Assembly (NCBI GenBank): GCA_902761975.1
Contig: CACWMG010000004.1
Coordinates: 26,696 to 72,362, forward strand
DNA: 45,667 bases
Reading direction: 5' to 3'
Source: Candidatus Avelusimicrobium pecoris
GTDB taxonomy: Bacteria > Elusimicrobiota > Elusimicrobia > Elusimicrobiales > Elusimicrobiaceae
Every line of letters begins with the position of its first letter. Position 1 is the stretch's first letter. Below the pieces are notes generated by a model. The model was given only the letters and a program-made list of their open reading frames with translations. It searched no databases and was not told the origin of the DNA. This document shows positions 24,226 to 34,412 of the stretch, piece by piece. Made by a program: the position numbers and the translations under genes.

Positions 24226-26823
24226 ATGATTCAAACTGTAATTAACAAAATTTTTGGAACCAAAAGTGAACGTGATTTAAAGAAAATTCAACATTATGTG
24301 GATAGTGCCAACGCGCTCTCGTCCGATATGGAAAAACTAACGGACGACCAACTTAAAGCCAAAACGCAAGAATTTAAAGATCGCCTGGCTAAAGGCGAAA
24401 CACTAGACGACCTACTGCCCGAGGCCTTTGCCACCGTGCGCGAAGCCGCTAAACGCGTGATTGGCTTGCGCCCATATGATGTGCAACTTTTAGGTGGTAT
24501 TGTGCTACACCAAGGCAAAATTGCCGAAATGCGCACCGGGGAAGGGAAAACCCTGGTAGCCGTATTACCCTCTTACTTAAACGCACTCACCGGTAAAGGG
24601 GTCCACGTCGTAACCGTCAACGACTACCTTGCTAAGCGCGACCGCCAATGGATGGGCCCTATTCACGAATTTTTAGGTCTTACTGTCGGTTTTATCGGGC
24701 ACGATATGCCCAATGCCGAACGGCGCGAAATGTACCAAAAAGACATTACCTACGTAACCAACAACGAACTGGGTTTTGACTACCTGCGCGATAACATGGT
24801 CATCAACCGCCAAGACCGTGTTTTGCGTCCTTTAAACTACTGTATTGTGGACGAAGTGGACTCCATTTTAATTGACGAGGCCCGCACCCCGCTAATTATC
24901 TCCGGTCCGTCGGACCAAAGCACCGACAAATATTACATTGTCAACCGTTTAATCCCTTCGTTAAAAGTGCGCATTATTACGGAAAAAGACGAAGTAAAAG
25001 CCAAGTACGAAGGCATCAATTTGGACGAAGGCGTGGACGCTATTATTGACGAAAAAGCACACACCGCCACCTTGACCGATACCGGTATCGCCAAGGCAGA
25101 AAAATTTCTCAATGTTACCAACCTCTATGACGACGTCCAGTCCGAATGGGTCCACCACATTAACCAAGCCTTGCGCGCCCACCACCTCTACGAGCGCGAC
25201 GTGGATTATGTGGTCAAAGACGGAGAGGTCATCATTGTGGATGAATTTACCGGCCGCTTAATGCCGGGCCGCCGCTGGAGTGACGGCTTACACCAAGCCG
25301 TAGAAGCCAAAGAAGGCCTCCCGATTAAAGAAGAGAACCAAACATTAGCTACTATCACGTTCCAGAACTTCTTTAAACTTTACAACAAACTCTCCGGCAT
25401 GACGGGTACCGCCATGACCGAAGCCAACGAGTTTTGGCAAATCTACAAATTAGACGTGGTAGAAATCCGCCCCAACCGTCCTTCCAAACGCATTGACTAC
25501 CCGGATTTAGTCTATTTGACCGAGCGTGCCAAATTTAACGCCATTGTGGAAGAAGTGGAAAACTTGTGGAAAAAGGGAGCCCCGGTGCTCGTCGGTACGC
25601 GCAGTATTGAAAAGTCCGAGAAACTCAGCCAAATGTTACGCCAAAAGGGCATCCCGCACAAAGTATTAAACGCTAAATATCACGAAATGGAAGCCCAAAT
25701 TATTAGCCAAGCCGGGCGCAAAGGGGCCGTTACCATTGCCACCAACATGGCCGGGCGCGGTACGGACATTGTGCTGGGCGGCAACCCTGCCACGCAAGAA
25801 GAGCAAGACGCAGTAGTCGCGCTGGGCGGGTTACACGTAATCGGCAGTGAACGGCATGAAAGCCGTCGTATTGATAACCAGTTACGCGGCCGCTGTGCGC
25901 GCCAAGGGGACCCGGGCTCTTCGCGTTTTTACATTGCGCTAGATGATGAACTGATGCGCTTGTTTGCCAACTCACAAAAAATCGCGTCTATTTTGTCGCA
26001 CGTGGGTATGCAAGAGGGCGAAGCGATTGAATCCTTTATGCTCACCCGCCAAATTGAAGGTGCGCAACGCATGGTAGAAGGACGCAACTTTGACATCCGC
26101 AAACAGCTCTTGGATTACGATAAAGTAATGAACCAACAGCGCACCGCCGTTTATGGAATCCGCAATGCTATTTTAGACGGTGAAAACATGGCCGACAAAT
26201 CCCACCAAATGATGCAGGAAATTGTGGAAGAACTGGTAGAGCAATACTATCACCCCCAACATCCGCAACGCAGTGATTTTGCCGCCCTTAACGCCAACCT
26301 ACACCGTTTCTTCCCGCTACCGTTTGAACTAACGGACCAAACCGTTGGCAAAAAAACACAAGAAGAGCTGGTGCAAGATATTATGAACACCGTTAAAGAC
26401 CTCTATGCCCAACGCACCCTATACTTTGCCGAGCAAGGTATAGACTTTGGCGAAGTAGAGCGCATGCTCCTCTTGCAAATTATTGATACAGCTTGGAAGC
26501 AAAATCTCTATGAGCTGGACCAATTGCAAAACAGCGTCAGTCTGCGCGGTTATGCCCAAAAAGATCCGCTTATTGAGTATCAAAAAGAGTCTTACAAACT
26601 CTACACTTCCATGATGAACCGTATTCGCGATTTGATGGTCAGTTATATCTTCCGCTTGCAACTGCCGCCGCGCCAAACCGCGGCCGAGCGTGCGCAAGCG
26701 GCCGCCGCCAAAAACCCACAAAGAGGAGCAAATGAGCCGGTGCAAAAGCATATCGGCCGAAACGACCCTTGCCCGTGTGGAAGCGGAAAAAAATACAAAA
26801 AATGCTGTGGAGCCAATCAATGA
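24226..26823 (+). CDS. secA: preprotein translocase ATPase SecA
   Basis: 865 residues. Walker A is MRTGEGKT (102-109), and VDEVDSILIDEARTPLIISG, the helicase motif TNMAGRGTDIVLGG and HESRRIDNQLRGRCARQGDPGSSRF are all intact. The C terminus ends in the zinc-binding tail NDPCPCGSGKKYKKCCG, which binds SecB and phospholipid. SecA drives export through SecYEG. An AAGGA ribosome site lies nine bases upstream. Its stop overlaps the ATG of the next small membrane protein by four bases. Confidence 0.98.
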   Translation: MIQTVINKIFGTKSERDLKKIQHYVDSANALSSDMEKLTDDQLKAKTQEFKDRLAKGETLDDLLPEAFATVREAAKRVIGLRPYDVQLLGGIVLHQGKIAEMRTGEGKTLVAVLPSYLNALTGKGVHVVTVNDYLAKRDRQWMGPIHEFLGLTVGFIGHDMPNAERREMYQKDITYVTNNELGFDYLRDNMVINRQDRVLRPLNYCIVDEVDSILIDEARTPLIISGPSDQSTDKYYIVNRLIPSLKVRIITEKDEVKAKYEGINLDEGVDAIIDEKAHTATLTDTGIAKAEKFLNVTNLYDDVQSEWVHHINQALRAHHLYERDVDYVVKDGEVIIVDEFTGRLMPGRRWSDGLHQAVEAKEGLPIKEENQTLATITFQNFFKLYNKLSGMTGTAMTEANEFWQIYKLDVVEIRPNRPSKRIDYPDLVYLTERAKFNAIVEEVENLWKKGAPVLVGTRSIEKSEKLSQMLRQKGIPHKVLNAKYHEMEAQIISQAGRKGAVTIATNMAGRGTDIVLGGNPATQEEQDAVVALGGLHVIGSERHESRRIDNQLRGRCARQGDPGSSRFYIALDDELMRLFANSQKIASILSHVGMQEGEAIESFMLTRQIEGAQRMVEGRNFDIRKQLLDYDKVMNQQRTAVYGIRNAILDGENMADKSHQMMQEIVEELVEQYYHPQHPQRSDFAALNANLHRFFPLPFELTDQTVGKKTQEELVQDIMNTVKDLYAQRTLYFAEQGIDFGEVERMLLLQIIDTAWKQNLYELDQLQNSVSLRGYAQKDPLIEYQKESYKLYTSMMNRIRDLMVSYIFRLQLPPRQTAAERAQAAAAKNPQRGANEPVQKHIGRNDPCPCGSGKKYKKCCGANQ

Positions 26824-27251
26824 ACAAACGAATAAAAAATGTCTTTCTGCTTGTCTGTGCTGTGGTAGTTGTGCTTGCTATCCCTATGCTTTTATCGCAT
26901 CACACCCCCACGCAAGTAGATCTGGTTAAATTAGACGCGCAAGAGATTGCCGCCCAAAAAGAGGCCGCTGCCCAGGCAGAAAAACAAGCCGCCCGCCAAG
27001 CCCGCGCTACGCGTGTTTATGCGTGCAGTGCAGATGAGGACTGCATTATTGTAGATAAAGACCCTTGTGGGTGTTCCGTAGGGCCCAAAGGAGTGGTAGC
27101 TATTAACGTAAACCATATTGTGGATTTTAACGAAATGAATAATAACAATGCGGTTACTTCTGCCTGTACCGAAACAGTCTCTCAAGAAAAAGAATGTAGT
27201 CCCTCGGCCCGCCCGGTTTGTAAGGCCCGCCGGTGCAAAATTGAGTACTAA
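26820..27251 (+). CDS. small membrane-anchored Cys-rich protein
   Basis: 143 residues from the ATG at 26820, which overlaps the secA stop. The open frame begins earlier inside secA. One N-terminal membrane helix (about 7-26) is followed by a charged Ala/Gln/Lys helix (35-65). A compact domain with eight cysteines comes next, starting YACSADEDCIIVDKDPCGCS and ending CSPSARPVCKARRCKIEY, likely four disulfides outside the cytoplasm. Similar small Cys-rich lipoprotein-like domains occur in other bacteria (memory, no named role). The tight link to secA and lnt suggests an envelope role, which is inference. Confidence 0.7.
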   Translation: MNKRIKNVFLLVCAVVVVLAIPMLLSHHTPTQVDLVKLDAQEIAAQKEAAAQAEKQAARQARATRVYACSADEDCIIVDKDPCGCSVGPKGVVAINVNHIVDFNEMNNNNAVTSACTETVSQEKECSPSARPVCKARRCKIEY

Positions 27252-27253
27252 TT

Positions 27254-28843
27254 ATGTCCGCTGATGCAAAATTCTCTAGTCGTTTATTCCACCACACAAG
27301 CCGCCTGTTTTTTGTGGCGGTTTGTGCGGGGGTGACGGCGGGGCTTTTTTACATTAGCTATCCAAAAATTTCATTTTCTTTTGCGGCCTGGTTTGTGCTA
27401 GCCCCGTTTATTTGGGGCGTTTGCCATGTACGCAGTATATGGGGCAGTGTACTATACGGTTGGCTAACTGGGGCCCTGAGTAATGCGCTCCTATTATCGT
27501 GGATTTACTACACGTGCGTACATGGGGGTGGGCTCTCTAAGCCTCTTGCATTAGCGGCTTGGTTGGGGCTCAGTGCCCTGTTAGCCCTTTCTTGGGCTAT
27601 CTTGGGGGGATCCTGTCACTTTCTTAAAAAAACAGGCGGCTTTTTCCCATTACTAGTTGCATGCGGATGGGTTGCGCTGGAATGGCTCCACCAAACGATT
27701 GCATTTTACGGGCTTGGTTTCCCGTGGGTGATGTTAGGATACACCCAGTGGAACGTGCCCGACGTACTTTACATTTCTTCCTTTACCGGGGTATATGGAC
27801 TGAGCTTTTTGCTGGCCTATGTAGGCAGTAGCGTGGGTTGGTGTTTTGCACTGCCGGGGCTTAAAAAAGGACTGTGGCACCTGACGTTAGCCACCCTTAT
27901 TTTTGCCGGTGTGTATGGCATAGGCCGCCACATGCAAGCACGTTACGCCCACTTTGCCAAACACCCACACGCCCTTCTTAGCGTACAAACTGCACTTATG
28001 CAACCCAACATTGACCAGTACAAAAAATGGACAGACCAATACGAAGATGAAATTGCCCAAACCTTGCAAAACATGGGCGAAGAATTAACAGACAAAAACC
28101 TTTATTTAACCATTTGGCCGGAAAGTGCCGTCCCCGGCTCCCTCACAGAGGAACACTACTACGAATTATTTTCCCACATTGCCCAAACTTCCGGCGCACA
28201 CCAACTCATTGGGTCCAATATTTTTTCTCAAACCGAGGACCAATACGTAGGCGCCTATTTGCTTTCTCCGCAGGCGGACACACTTGCTGCTTACCGTAAA
28301 ATTAAGTTAGTTCCGTTTGGGGAATTTATCCCGTTTCAAAGTTTATTAAATTACGTTACTAAAAATATAGAAGTCATGGGCGCATTAGGATCTTTTACCC
28401 CGGGCCCCTTGGAGCAACCCCTTTTAGAAGCCGGTGGAGTTAAACTGGGCACTACCATTTGTTACGAATCTATTTTTCCGCAACTGTGGCGCCGGTTAAA
28501 CCGCCAAGGCGCGCAATTATTTGTAAATATTACCAATGACGCCTGGTTTTTTAATACCGCCGCTCCCTATCAACATTTAGCTGTAAACGTTTTACGCGCG
28601 GCCGAAAACGGCCTGCCCGTGGTACGGGCCGCCAATACCGGCTTTTCGGCATATATAGACGCTTTTGGCCACATTAAAGAAGTATCCGGCTTGTTCACAC
28701 AGCAAATTCTCACCCCCAATGTTCCGCTTTCCGTACGCGGCAAAACCACATTTTACGCACAATGGGGCGATTGGTTTGCCTGGCTGTGCACCATTGTCTT
28801 TTTTACCATAGGCATTTCTACGGTGGTGTTTTTTTATGAATAA
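27254..28843 (+). CDS. lnt: apolipoprotein N-acyltransferase
   Basis: 529 residues. Several N-terminal membrane helices precede a nitrilase-type domain with the catalytic triad E290 (WPESAVPG), K349 ([12 protein letters not shown]) and C403 (TTICYES). The FGEFIPF and NDAWF motifs are also family typical. A last membrane helix closes the protein. It adds the third acyl chain to lipoproteins in the inner membrane, which fits a diderm cell. It starts two bases after the previous stop and overlaps prfB by eight bases. Confidence 0.95.
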   Translation: MSADAKFSSRLFHHTSRLFFVAVCAGVTAGLFYISYPKISFSFAAWFVLAPFIWGVCHVRSIWGSVLYGWLTGALSNALLLSWIYYTCVHGGGLSKPLALAAWLGLSALLALSWAILGGSCHFLKKTGGFFPLLVACGWVALEWLHQTIAFYGLGFPWVMLGYTQWNVPDVLYISSFTGVYGLSFLLAYVGSSVGWCFALPGLKKGLWHLTLATLIFAGVYGIGRHMQARYAHFAKHPHALLSVQTALMQPNIDQYKKWTDQYEDEIAQTLQNMGEELTDKNLYLTIWPESAVPGSLTEEHYYELFSHIAQTSGAHQLIGSNIFSQTEDQYVGAYLLSPQADTLAAYRKIKLVPFGEFIPFQSLLNYVTKNIEVMGALGSFTPGPLEQPLLEAGGVKLGTTICYESIFPQLWRRLNRQGAQLFVNITNDAWFFNTAAPYQHLAVNVLRAAENGLPVVRAANTGFSAYIDAFGHIKEVSGLFTQQILTPNVPLSVRGKTTFYAQWGDWFAWLCTIVFFTIGISTVVFFYE

Positions 28844-29951
28844 TGTTGAATTTAAAGATGTGGAACAAAAAATAGACGATCTTTCCGCGCGGGTAGCCAA
28901 AATTGAAGCTATTGATAAAATTGCGGACAAACAAACCAAATTGTCCGCCTTGGAAACCCGCTCCGCCGCGCCGGAATTTTGGAACGACCCGCACCAAGCT
29001 AAAGAAGTATCGCGCCAAATTGATTTTTTAAAAACTTCTATTACCACTTTTTTTGAACTTAAAAAACAGGTGGAAGATGCCCGCGCCCTGTTTGAACTTT
29101 GCAAAGAAATGCAAGACCAAACCGAACTTAACAACCTTTTCGCCGGTTTGGCACAAACCGAAAAACAAATCGCCCAAAAAGAAGGCGAAATCCGCCTGAG
29201 CGAACCGAACGACAAACTAAACGCCATTTTAACTATTCATGCCGGGGCAGGTGGTACCGAATCGTGCGATTGGGCCCAAATGCTCGTTCGCATGTACACC
29301 CGTTGGGCCGAACAACACGGCTTTAAGTTTTCCATTTTGGATTCTCAACCCGGGGACGAAGCCGGCATTAAAACCCTTTCCGCCATGGTGGAGGGCCCCT
29401 TTGCATACGGGTACTTAAAAGGGGAAAACGGCGTACACCGCTTAGTGCGCGTATCCCCCTTTGACGCCAACGCACGGCGCCACACGTCGTTTGCCTCGTG
29501 CGACGTCCTGCCCGATATTGACGAAGACATCAACATAGAAATCCCGGAAAGCGACATCGAGCTGGAAACCTCCCGCGCCGGCGGCCACGGCGGCCAAAAC
29601 GTAAATAAGGTAGAAAGTGCCGTACGTTTGTTACACAAGCCCACGGGCATTGTGGTATCTTGCCGCATTGAACGCAGCCAATTGCAAAACCGCCAAACTG
29701 CTATGAAGATGTTAAAGGCCAAACTCTACGAACTGGAGATGGACAAAAAGCGCGGTGAGGCCGAAAAACGCTACGGCCAAAAAGGCGAAATTGCCTGGGG
29801 CCACCAAATCCGCTCGTATGTATTTATGCCCTATCAGCTTGTTAAAGATTTACGTAGCGGCTACGAAACCAGCCAAATCACCGCTGTAATGGACGGCGAC
29901 CTGGACCCCTTTATTTTGGCTTATTTAAATTACGAAGCGGAACATAAATGA
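28836..29951 (+). CDS. prfB: peptide chain release factor 2
   Basis: 371 residues in one uninterrupted frame. The stop-codon reading tripeptide is SPF (207-209), which marks RF2 (UGA and UAA), and the peptidyl-hydrolysis motif is GGQ (252-254). Many bacteria need a programmed +1 frameshift at an in-frame UGA near codon 26 to make RF2. No such stop is present here, so the usual autoregulation is absent. It overlaps lnt before it and hemW after it (ATGA). Confidence 0.96.
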   Translation: MNNVEFKDVEQKIDDLSARVAKIEAIDKIADKQTKLSALETRSAAPEFWNDPHQAKEVSRQIDFLKTSITTFFELKKQVEDARALFELCKEMQDQTELNNLFAGLAQTEKQIAQKEGEIRLSEPNDKLNAILTIHAGAGGTESCDWAQMLVRMYTRWAEQHGFKFSILDSQPGDEAGIKTLSAMVEGPFAYGYLKGENGVHRLVRVSPFDANARRHTSFASCDVLPDIDEDINIEIPESDIELETSRAGGHGGQNVNKVESAVRLLHKPTGIVVSCRIERSQLQNRQTAMKMLKAKLYELEMDKKRGEAEKRYGQKGEIAWGHQIRSYVFMPYQLVKDLRSGYETSQITAVMDGDLDPFILAYLNYEAEHK

Positions 29952-31051
29952 AACGCGGCCTATACATTCACATCCCTTTTTGCAAACAAAAGTGCCTCTA
30001 TTGCGACTTTGCCTCCTACCCCGGCCAAGAGTCTTTACTGGACGATTACCTGGCCGCCCTATCGCACGAAGCCGCGTTAAACAAAGAAATTGCCTGTCAA
30101 ACCTTATACGTAGGCGGCGGCACCCCTAGTTTGTTGGCGGTCCACCAACTGCAACGTTTGGCCAAAATTATTCGCAAAAACTTTCAACCCGTACCCGCTT
30201 TTTTAGAAAGCACCTTTGAAGCCAACCCGGAAAGTTTAACCCCCCCAAAAATTGCCGAACTGCGCCAACTGGGGTTTAACCGCCTGAGCATGGGCCTGCA
30301 AAGTTTTCACGACACGGAGCTTAAAACCCTGGGCCGCATTCACACGGCCGAGCAATTTTTGCAAGCCTACCGGGCCGCACAAGCGGGCGGTTTTGAAAAT
30401 ATCAATGTGGATTTAATAGCCGGTCTGCCCGGCCAAACACTGGAAAGTTTTTCCTCCGGTTTGCACCGCTTAGCGGATTTACGCCCCCAACACCTCTCGG
30501 TGTATGGGCTTCAAATAGAAGAGGGCACCCCCTTTTATGCGCGCGGCATAGTGTGCGACGACGCCCTCATGCGCCAAATGCTGGAACACACGCACGATTT
30601 TTTAACCGCCGCCGGATATCATCATTATGAAATTTCCAATTATGCGTTGCCCGGGTATGAATCCAAACACAACACCCTCTATTGGCAAAGTGGAGAATAT
30701 GTAGGCCTGGGCTGTGCGGCGGCCGCGTACCGGGGCGGGGTGCGCCGGCAAAACACACCCGTGCTAAAAGACTATATTTTTGATATGTTAAACGGTAAAT
30801 CCCCCCTTATTTTTTCCGAACAGCTCACCGGCAAAGCCCGCGTAGGGGAAGGGTTACTCTTAGCGTTGCGTCTGTTGGACGGACTTTATCTTTCCGACGA
30901 GCAAAAAGAATTTTTCGGCCCCGCTGTTGAAAAACATATCCAAAACGGACTTCTCACACAGGACCATAAAAAAGTAAAATTAAGTAAAGAGGGGCTTTAT
31001 CTGGCGAACGAAGTGTTCCGCAGTTTTGTAGCCCCGTTTGAGGACGCATGA
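29948..31051 (+). CDS. hemW: radical SAM protein HemW (haem chaperone)
   Basis: 367 residues. It begins [18 protein letters not shown] with the radical SAM cysteines C12, C16 and C19 followed by F21. In true coproporphyrinogen dehydrogenase HemN a fourth Cys is found there, so this is the HemW group. [25 protein letters not shown] and a HemN C-terminal domain follow. HemW-type proteins bind haem and are thought to insert it into cytochromes. It overlaps prfB and the next gene by four bases each. Confidence 0.92.
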   Translation: MKRGLYIHIPFCKQKCLYCDFASYPGQESLLDDYLAALSHEAALNKEIACQTLYVGGGTPSLLAVHQLQRLAKIIRKNFQPVPAFLESTFEANPESLTPPKIAELRQLGFNRLSMGLQSFHDTELKTLGRIHTAEQFLQAYRAAQAGGFENINVDLIAGLPGQTLESFSSGLHRLADLRPQHLSVYGLQIEEGTPFYARGIVCDDALMRQMLEHTHDFLTAAGYHHYEISNYALPGYESKHNTLYWQSGEYVGLGCAAAAYRGGVRRQNTPVLKDYIFDMLNGKSPLIFSEQLTGKARVGEGLLLALRLLDGLYLSDEQKEFFGPAVEKHIQNGLLTQDHKKVKLSKEGLYLANEVFRSFVAPFEDA

Positions 31052-31761
31052 ATTTAACCGCCGTACGTACTGACGTGTTTAAGCCGGGGGAAGATTTACC
31101 GGGCTTTGTGGCGCGCTTTGTCCCGCACGTGGACGAAAACACCGTGCTCGCGGTATCCTCAAAAGTAGTCGCTCTTTGGAAAAATAACACCGTCCCTTAC
31201 ACCAGTATAGCGCAAAAAGAAACGCTCATTAAACAGCACAGCACGGCGGCCCTTAAAACGCCGCTTGCGTGGTTGACGATTAAAGACGGTATGGTAATGA
31301 CCAACGCCGGCATTGACCAAAGTAACGCCAACGGGCAGCTTGTTTTATTGCCCGATTGTTACGCCGCCGCCGAAGAATTACGTACCGTTTTATCCCGCGT
31401 GTGGCAGGTGCAAAATTTAGGGATAGTGATTACGGACAGTATGATTTTACCCTTACGCGCGGGCGTGATTGCCGGCGCGGTGGGGTACGCGGGGTTTAAG
31501 GGCGTAAAAGATTTGCGCGGCACGCCGGATATTTTCGGCCAACCGCTCCAAACTACGCTTGTCAATGTGGCGGATAGTTTAGCTACTGCCTGCGCCTTAC
31601 TCATGGGCGAGGCAAACGAACAACGCCCCTTGTGCGTAGTTACCAACGCCCCGGTAACCTTTACACAAAAGACCGACCGGGCCGAACTAAAATACCCGGC
31701 CCAAAACGATTTGTACACGCCTCTTTTGCAGGCGGCAAAATTAGTAAAAAAGGAGAAATAA
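31048..31761 (+). CDS. CofE-like F420 gamma-glutamyl ligase family protein
   Basis: 237 residues. VDENTVLAVSSKVVAL, the signature GMVMTNAGIDQSNANG (about residues 91-106), LPLRAGVIAGAVGYAG and DLRGTPDIFG match the coenzyme F420-0:gamma-glutamyl ligase domain (PF01996). No other F420 genes are in the window. Family members also occur in organisms without F420 with unknown roles, so the substrate here is open; glutamylation of another acceptor is possible. The ATG overlaps the hemW stop. Its stop codon directly abuts the mscL start. Confidence 0.8.
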   Translation: MNLTAVRTDVFKPGEDLPGFVARFVPHVDENTVLAVSSKVVALWKNNTVPYTSIAQKETLIKQHSTAALKTPLAWLTIKDGMVMTNAGIDQSNANGQLVLLPDCYAAAEELRTVLSRVWQVQNLGIVITDSMILPLRAGVIAGAVGYAGFKGVKDLRGTPDIFGQPLQTTLVNVADSLATACALLMGEANEQRPLCVVTNAPVTFTQKTDRAELKYPAQNDLYTPLLQAAKLVKKEK

Positions 31762-32223
31762 ATGAAAGCAATCGCTCAGGAATTCAAGCAATTCATCATG
31801 CGCGGCAACGTAATTGATATGGCAGTTGGTATCATCATTGGCGGCGCATTTACCAAAATCGTGAACTCGATGGTGGCCGACGTGCTCATGCCGCCCTTGG
31901 GCTTACTGTTAGGCCAAGTGGATTTTTCCAACTGGTTTATTGTCATTAAAGCCGGCAAAGAAGGCGCCCGCAATTTTGCCACCATGGCCGAAGCGCAAGC
32001 CGCCGGTGCTACCACGCTTAATTTAGGTTTATTTTTAAACGCTATTATTAGCTTTGTGATTGTGGCTTTCTGTATCTTCATTTTGATTAAAGCCATCAAT
32101 AAACTAAACAAACCGGCCCCGGCTCCGGCCGCCGCGCCCACGACCAAAAAATGCCCGTTCTGCTGTAGCGAAATTGCCATTGAAGCCACCCGCTGCCCGC
32201 ACTGCACGAGCGAAATTAAATAA
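31762..32223 (+). CDS. mscL: large-conductance mechanosensitive channel with zinc-ribbon tail
   Basis: 153 residues. FKQFIMRGNVIDMAVGIIIGGAFTKIV is the conserved first pore helix, and a periplasmic loop and second helix (about 92-115) follow. After an Ala/Pro linker (about 118-130) comes a zinc ribbon with four Cys in CPFCCSE...CPHCTSE form. The ribbon is an addition compared with the E. coli channel (136 residues). MscL opens on membrane tension to release solutes during osmotic downshock. An AAGGAG ribosome site overlaps the preceding gene's end. Confidence 0.95.
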   Translation: MKAIAQEFKQFIMRGNVIDMAVGIIIGGAFTKIVNSMVADVLMPPLGLLLGQVDFSNWFIVIKAGKEGARNFATMAEAQAAGATTLNLGLFLNAIISFVIVAFCIFILIKAINKLNKPAPAPAAAPTTKKCPFCCSEIAIEATRCPHCTSEIK

Positions 32224-32242
32224 GCAAAAGTCTTATATTATA

Positions 32243-32268
32243 AGCCCTCCTCCCTGGAGGGCTTTTTT
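32243..32268 (+). terminator. intrinsic terminator after mscL
   Basis: AGCCCTCC (32243-32250) pairs with GGAGGGCT (32256-32263), loop TCCCT, and six T in all. It closes the secA-to-mscL unit. Confidence 0.95.
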
Positions 32269-32351
32269 GTTACTTACATACTAATTTATTTTATGACCTT
32301 GCTAACGCTTGCACCACCCCCTAAGCGCCTGGGGAAAAAAAACACGAAAAA

Positions 32352-32366
32352 TGCTATCCTATACGT
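32352..32366 (+). promoter_or_regulatory. extended -10 promoter, leaderless start
   Basis: TGC-TATCCT (32352-32360) lies six bases before the ATG at 32367, the same spacing and extended box as at 152-165. No ribosome site is present. Confidence 0.6.
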
Positions 32367-34412
32367 ATGAAGAGAAACAAGACGATATTATTTTTTATTT
32401 TTTTAGGGTTAAGTACGGGGGTTTTTGCCATGCCAAATATGTTTGATAAAAACGGCGTTTTACATTTTAATTATAAAGCCGAGGACTTAGCCCCGGCCGA
32501 GGCAGCCGCCCGCGTGCAACTGGAAAAAGATTTAGCCGCTTTAATTGCAATCCCCGCCCAAGAGCGCACCTTTGAAAACACCATTATGGGTTACGAAAAA
32601 GCCTTTGATAAATATGGAGACGCGCTAGGCATGAGCGGGTTTTTGTCCTACGTATCTACCGATAAAAAATTCCGCGATACCGCGCGCGATTTGCAAATGC
32701 AAATCAGCCAATATATGGTGGACGTAGCCACCCGGCGCGACGTCTATAAAGCCATCCGCGAATATACGGACACAAACCCCAAACTGGGCCCGGTGGAGGC
32801 CAAGCTCGTTAAAGAAATGCTCATTGGGTTTAAGCACAGCGGGATGGACCTTAACGACGAAGATTTAGAAAAATTCAAAGCCCTTAACAAAGAAGAAGCA
32901 CAGTATGTTATTGAGTTTGACAAAAACATCCAGGAATATAAAGACCCCTTGCCCGTAACCAAAGACCAATTAAAAGGCCTGGGCGAGGATTATATTGGCA
33001 AGTTGGAAAAAACCGCCGACGGCAAATACTTAGTTACCCTAGACTACCCGGACTATGTACCCTTTATGTTAAACGCGGACGACGAACAAGCCCGCAAAGA
33101 ATTGGAGTTTAAATACAACCGCCGCGGCGGCGAAAAAAATGTGGAACTCTTGGAAAAAACACTCACCCTGCGCCGCCAAATTGCGCAACTCTTGGGCTAC
33201 CAAACGCATGCTGATTTGAAATTGGAAAACCGCATGGCTAAAAACCCCAAAAACGTCATGGTGTTTTTGAAGGATTTGCAAAAAAAATTAAAACCCATGG
33301 GTAAAAAAGAAGACCAATTTTTAATTGCCTACAAAAATGAAAAGACCGGCAAAAAATCGCGCACGATTTACCCGTACGAGTCGGGCTACTGGGCCAACAA
33401 ATACCGCAAAGAAAATTTACAATTAGACAGTGAAAAAATTAAAGAGTATTTCCCCTCCCAGGTAGTTATTGACGGCATGTTGGAAATTTTTGGCAACGTC
33501 TTTGGCATTACCTTTGAGCCGGTCAACATCCCCACGTGGCACCCGGACGTAAAAGCGTTTTTAATTAAAGATAAACCCTCCGGCGCGCCGGTGGCGTACT
33601 TTTATATGGACTTATACCCGCGCGAAGGGAAATACAAACACGCCGCCTGCTTTGGCCTGGTGGAAGGGGAAGAAAAAGAGGACGGCTCCTATCAAATGCC
33701 TTTTGTAGCTATTGTGGCCAACCTCAATAAACCGTCTAAAGATACCCCCTCTCTTTTAAAACACGGCGAAGTGGAAACGCTGTTCCACGAATTTGGGCAC
33801 GTGCTGCACAATGCACTTACCAAAGCCAAATATAAAGCGTTTAGCGGCACCAGTGTCAGTTGGGATTTTGTGGAAGCCCCCAGCCAAATGTTGGAACGTT
33901 GGGCGTGGGATAAAACCGTGCTTAAAAAAATCAGCAAGCATTATAAAACCGGAGAACCCCTGCCCGACGAGCTGATTGCCCGCATGCTAAAAGCCAAAAA
34001 TTTCGGCAACGGCGGCACTTATTTGCGCCAAAACTTTTTTGCCCAGTATGATATGACGTTACATACCGCACCTAAAACGCCGGATTCCACCAAATTATAT
34101 TTTGACCTTACCAAAAAAATACGCGCGCTCCCACTCACCAAAAACACCTACCCACAAGCGTCGTTTGGGCACATTATGGGCGGCTATGATGCGGGCTATT
34201 ATGGGTATTTATGGTCGGAAGTGATTGCGGAAGATTTCTTTAGTATGTTTGAACAAAACGGGATTTTTAACCCGCAAATCGGCCTTAAATTCCGCCGCGA
34301 AATTTTGGAAAAAGGCGGCAGTGAAGACGAAGAAAAACTAGTGGAAAACTTTTTAGGCCGCCCCGCGCAAAACGGGCCGTTCTTGCGCGCGATTGGGCTG
34401 GAGGAAAAATGA
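32367..34412 (+). CDS. exported M3-family metallopeptidase
   Basis: 681 residues. A signal peptide (1-21, GVFA/MPN) is followed by a long helical domain and the zinc motif HEFGH (474-478) in ETLFHEFGHVLHN, with later family blocks such as DFVEAPSQMLERWAW and GGYDAGYYGYLWSEV. This is an oligopeptidase of the Dcp/thimet type; most relatives are cytoplasmic, so the signal peptide points to work on peptides in the periplasm. It stands first in a unit with coaW, sharing an ATGA overlap. Confidence 0.93.
   Translation: MKRNKTILFFIFLGLSTGVFAMPNMFDKNGVLHFNYKAEDLAPAEAAARVQLEKDLAALIAIPAQERTFENTIMGYEKAFDKYGDALGMSGFLSYVSTDKKFRDTARDLQMQISQYMVDVATRRDVYKAIREYTDTNPKLGPVEAKLVKEMLIGFKHSGMDLNDEDLEKFKALNKEEAQYVIEFDKNIQEYKDPLPVTKDQLKGLGEDYIGKLEKTADGKYLVTLDYPDYVPFMLNADDEQARKELEFKYNRRGGEKNVELLEKTLTLRRQIAQLLGYQTHADLKLENRMAKNPKNVMVFLKDLQKKLKPMGKKEDQFLIAYKNEKTGKKSRTIYPYESGYWANKYRKENLQLDSEKIKEYFPSQVVIDGMLEIFGNVFGITFEPVNIPTWHPDVKAFLIKDKPSGAPVAYFYMDLYPREGKYKHAACFGLVEGEEKEDGSYQMPFVAIVANLNKPSKDTPSLLKHGEVETLFHEFGHVLHNALTKAKYKAFSGTSVSWDFVEAPSQMLERWAWDKTVLKKISKHYKTGEPLPDELIARMLKAKNFGNGGTYLRQNFFAQYDMTLHTAPKTPDSTKLYFDLTKKIRALPLTKNTYPQASFGHIMGGYDAGYYGYLWSEVIAEDFFSMFEQNGIFNPQIGLKFRREILEKGGSEDEEKLVENFLGRPAQNGPFLRAIGLEEK

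Noticed and set aside
29948..31051. Coproporphyrinogen III dehydrogenase HemN
   Set aside because: The fourth Cys after CxxxCxxC is Phe (F21), as in HemW; the name HemN would over-state the function.
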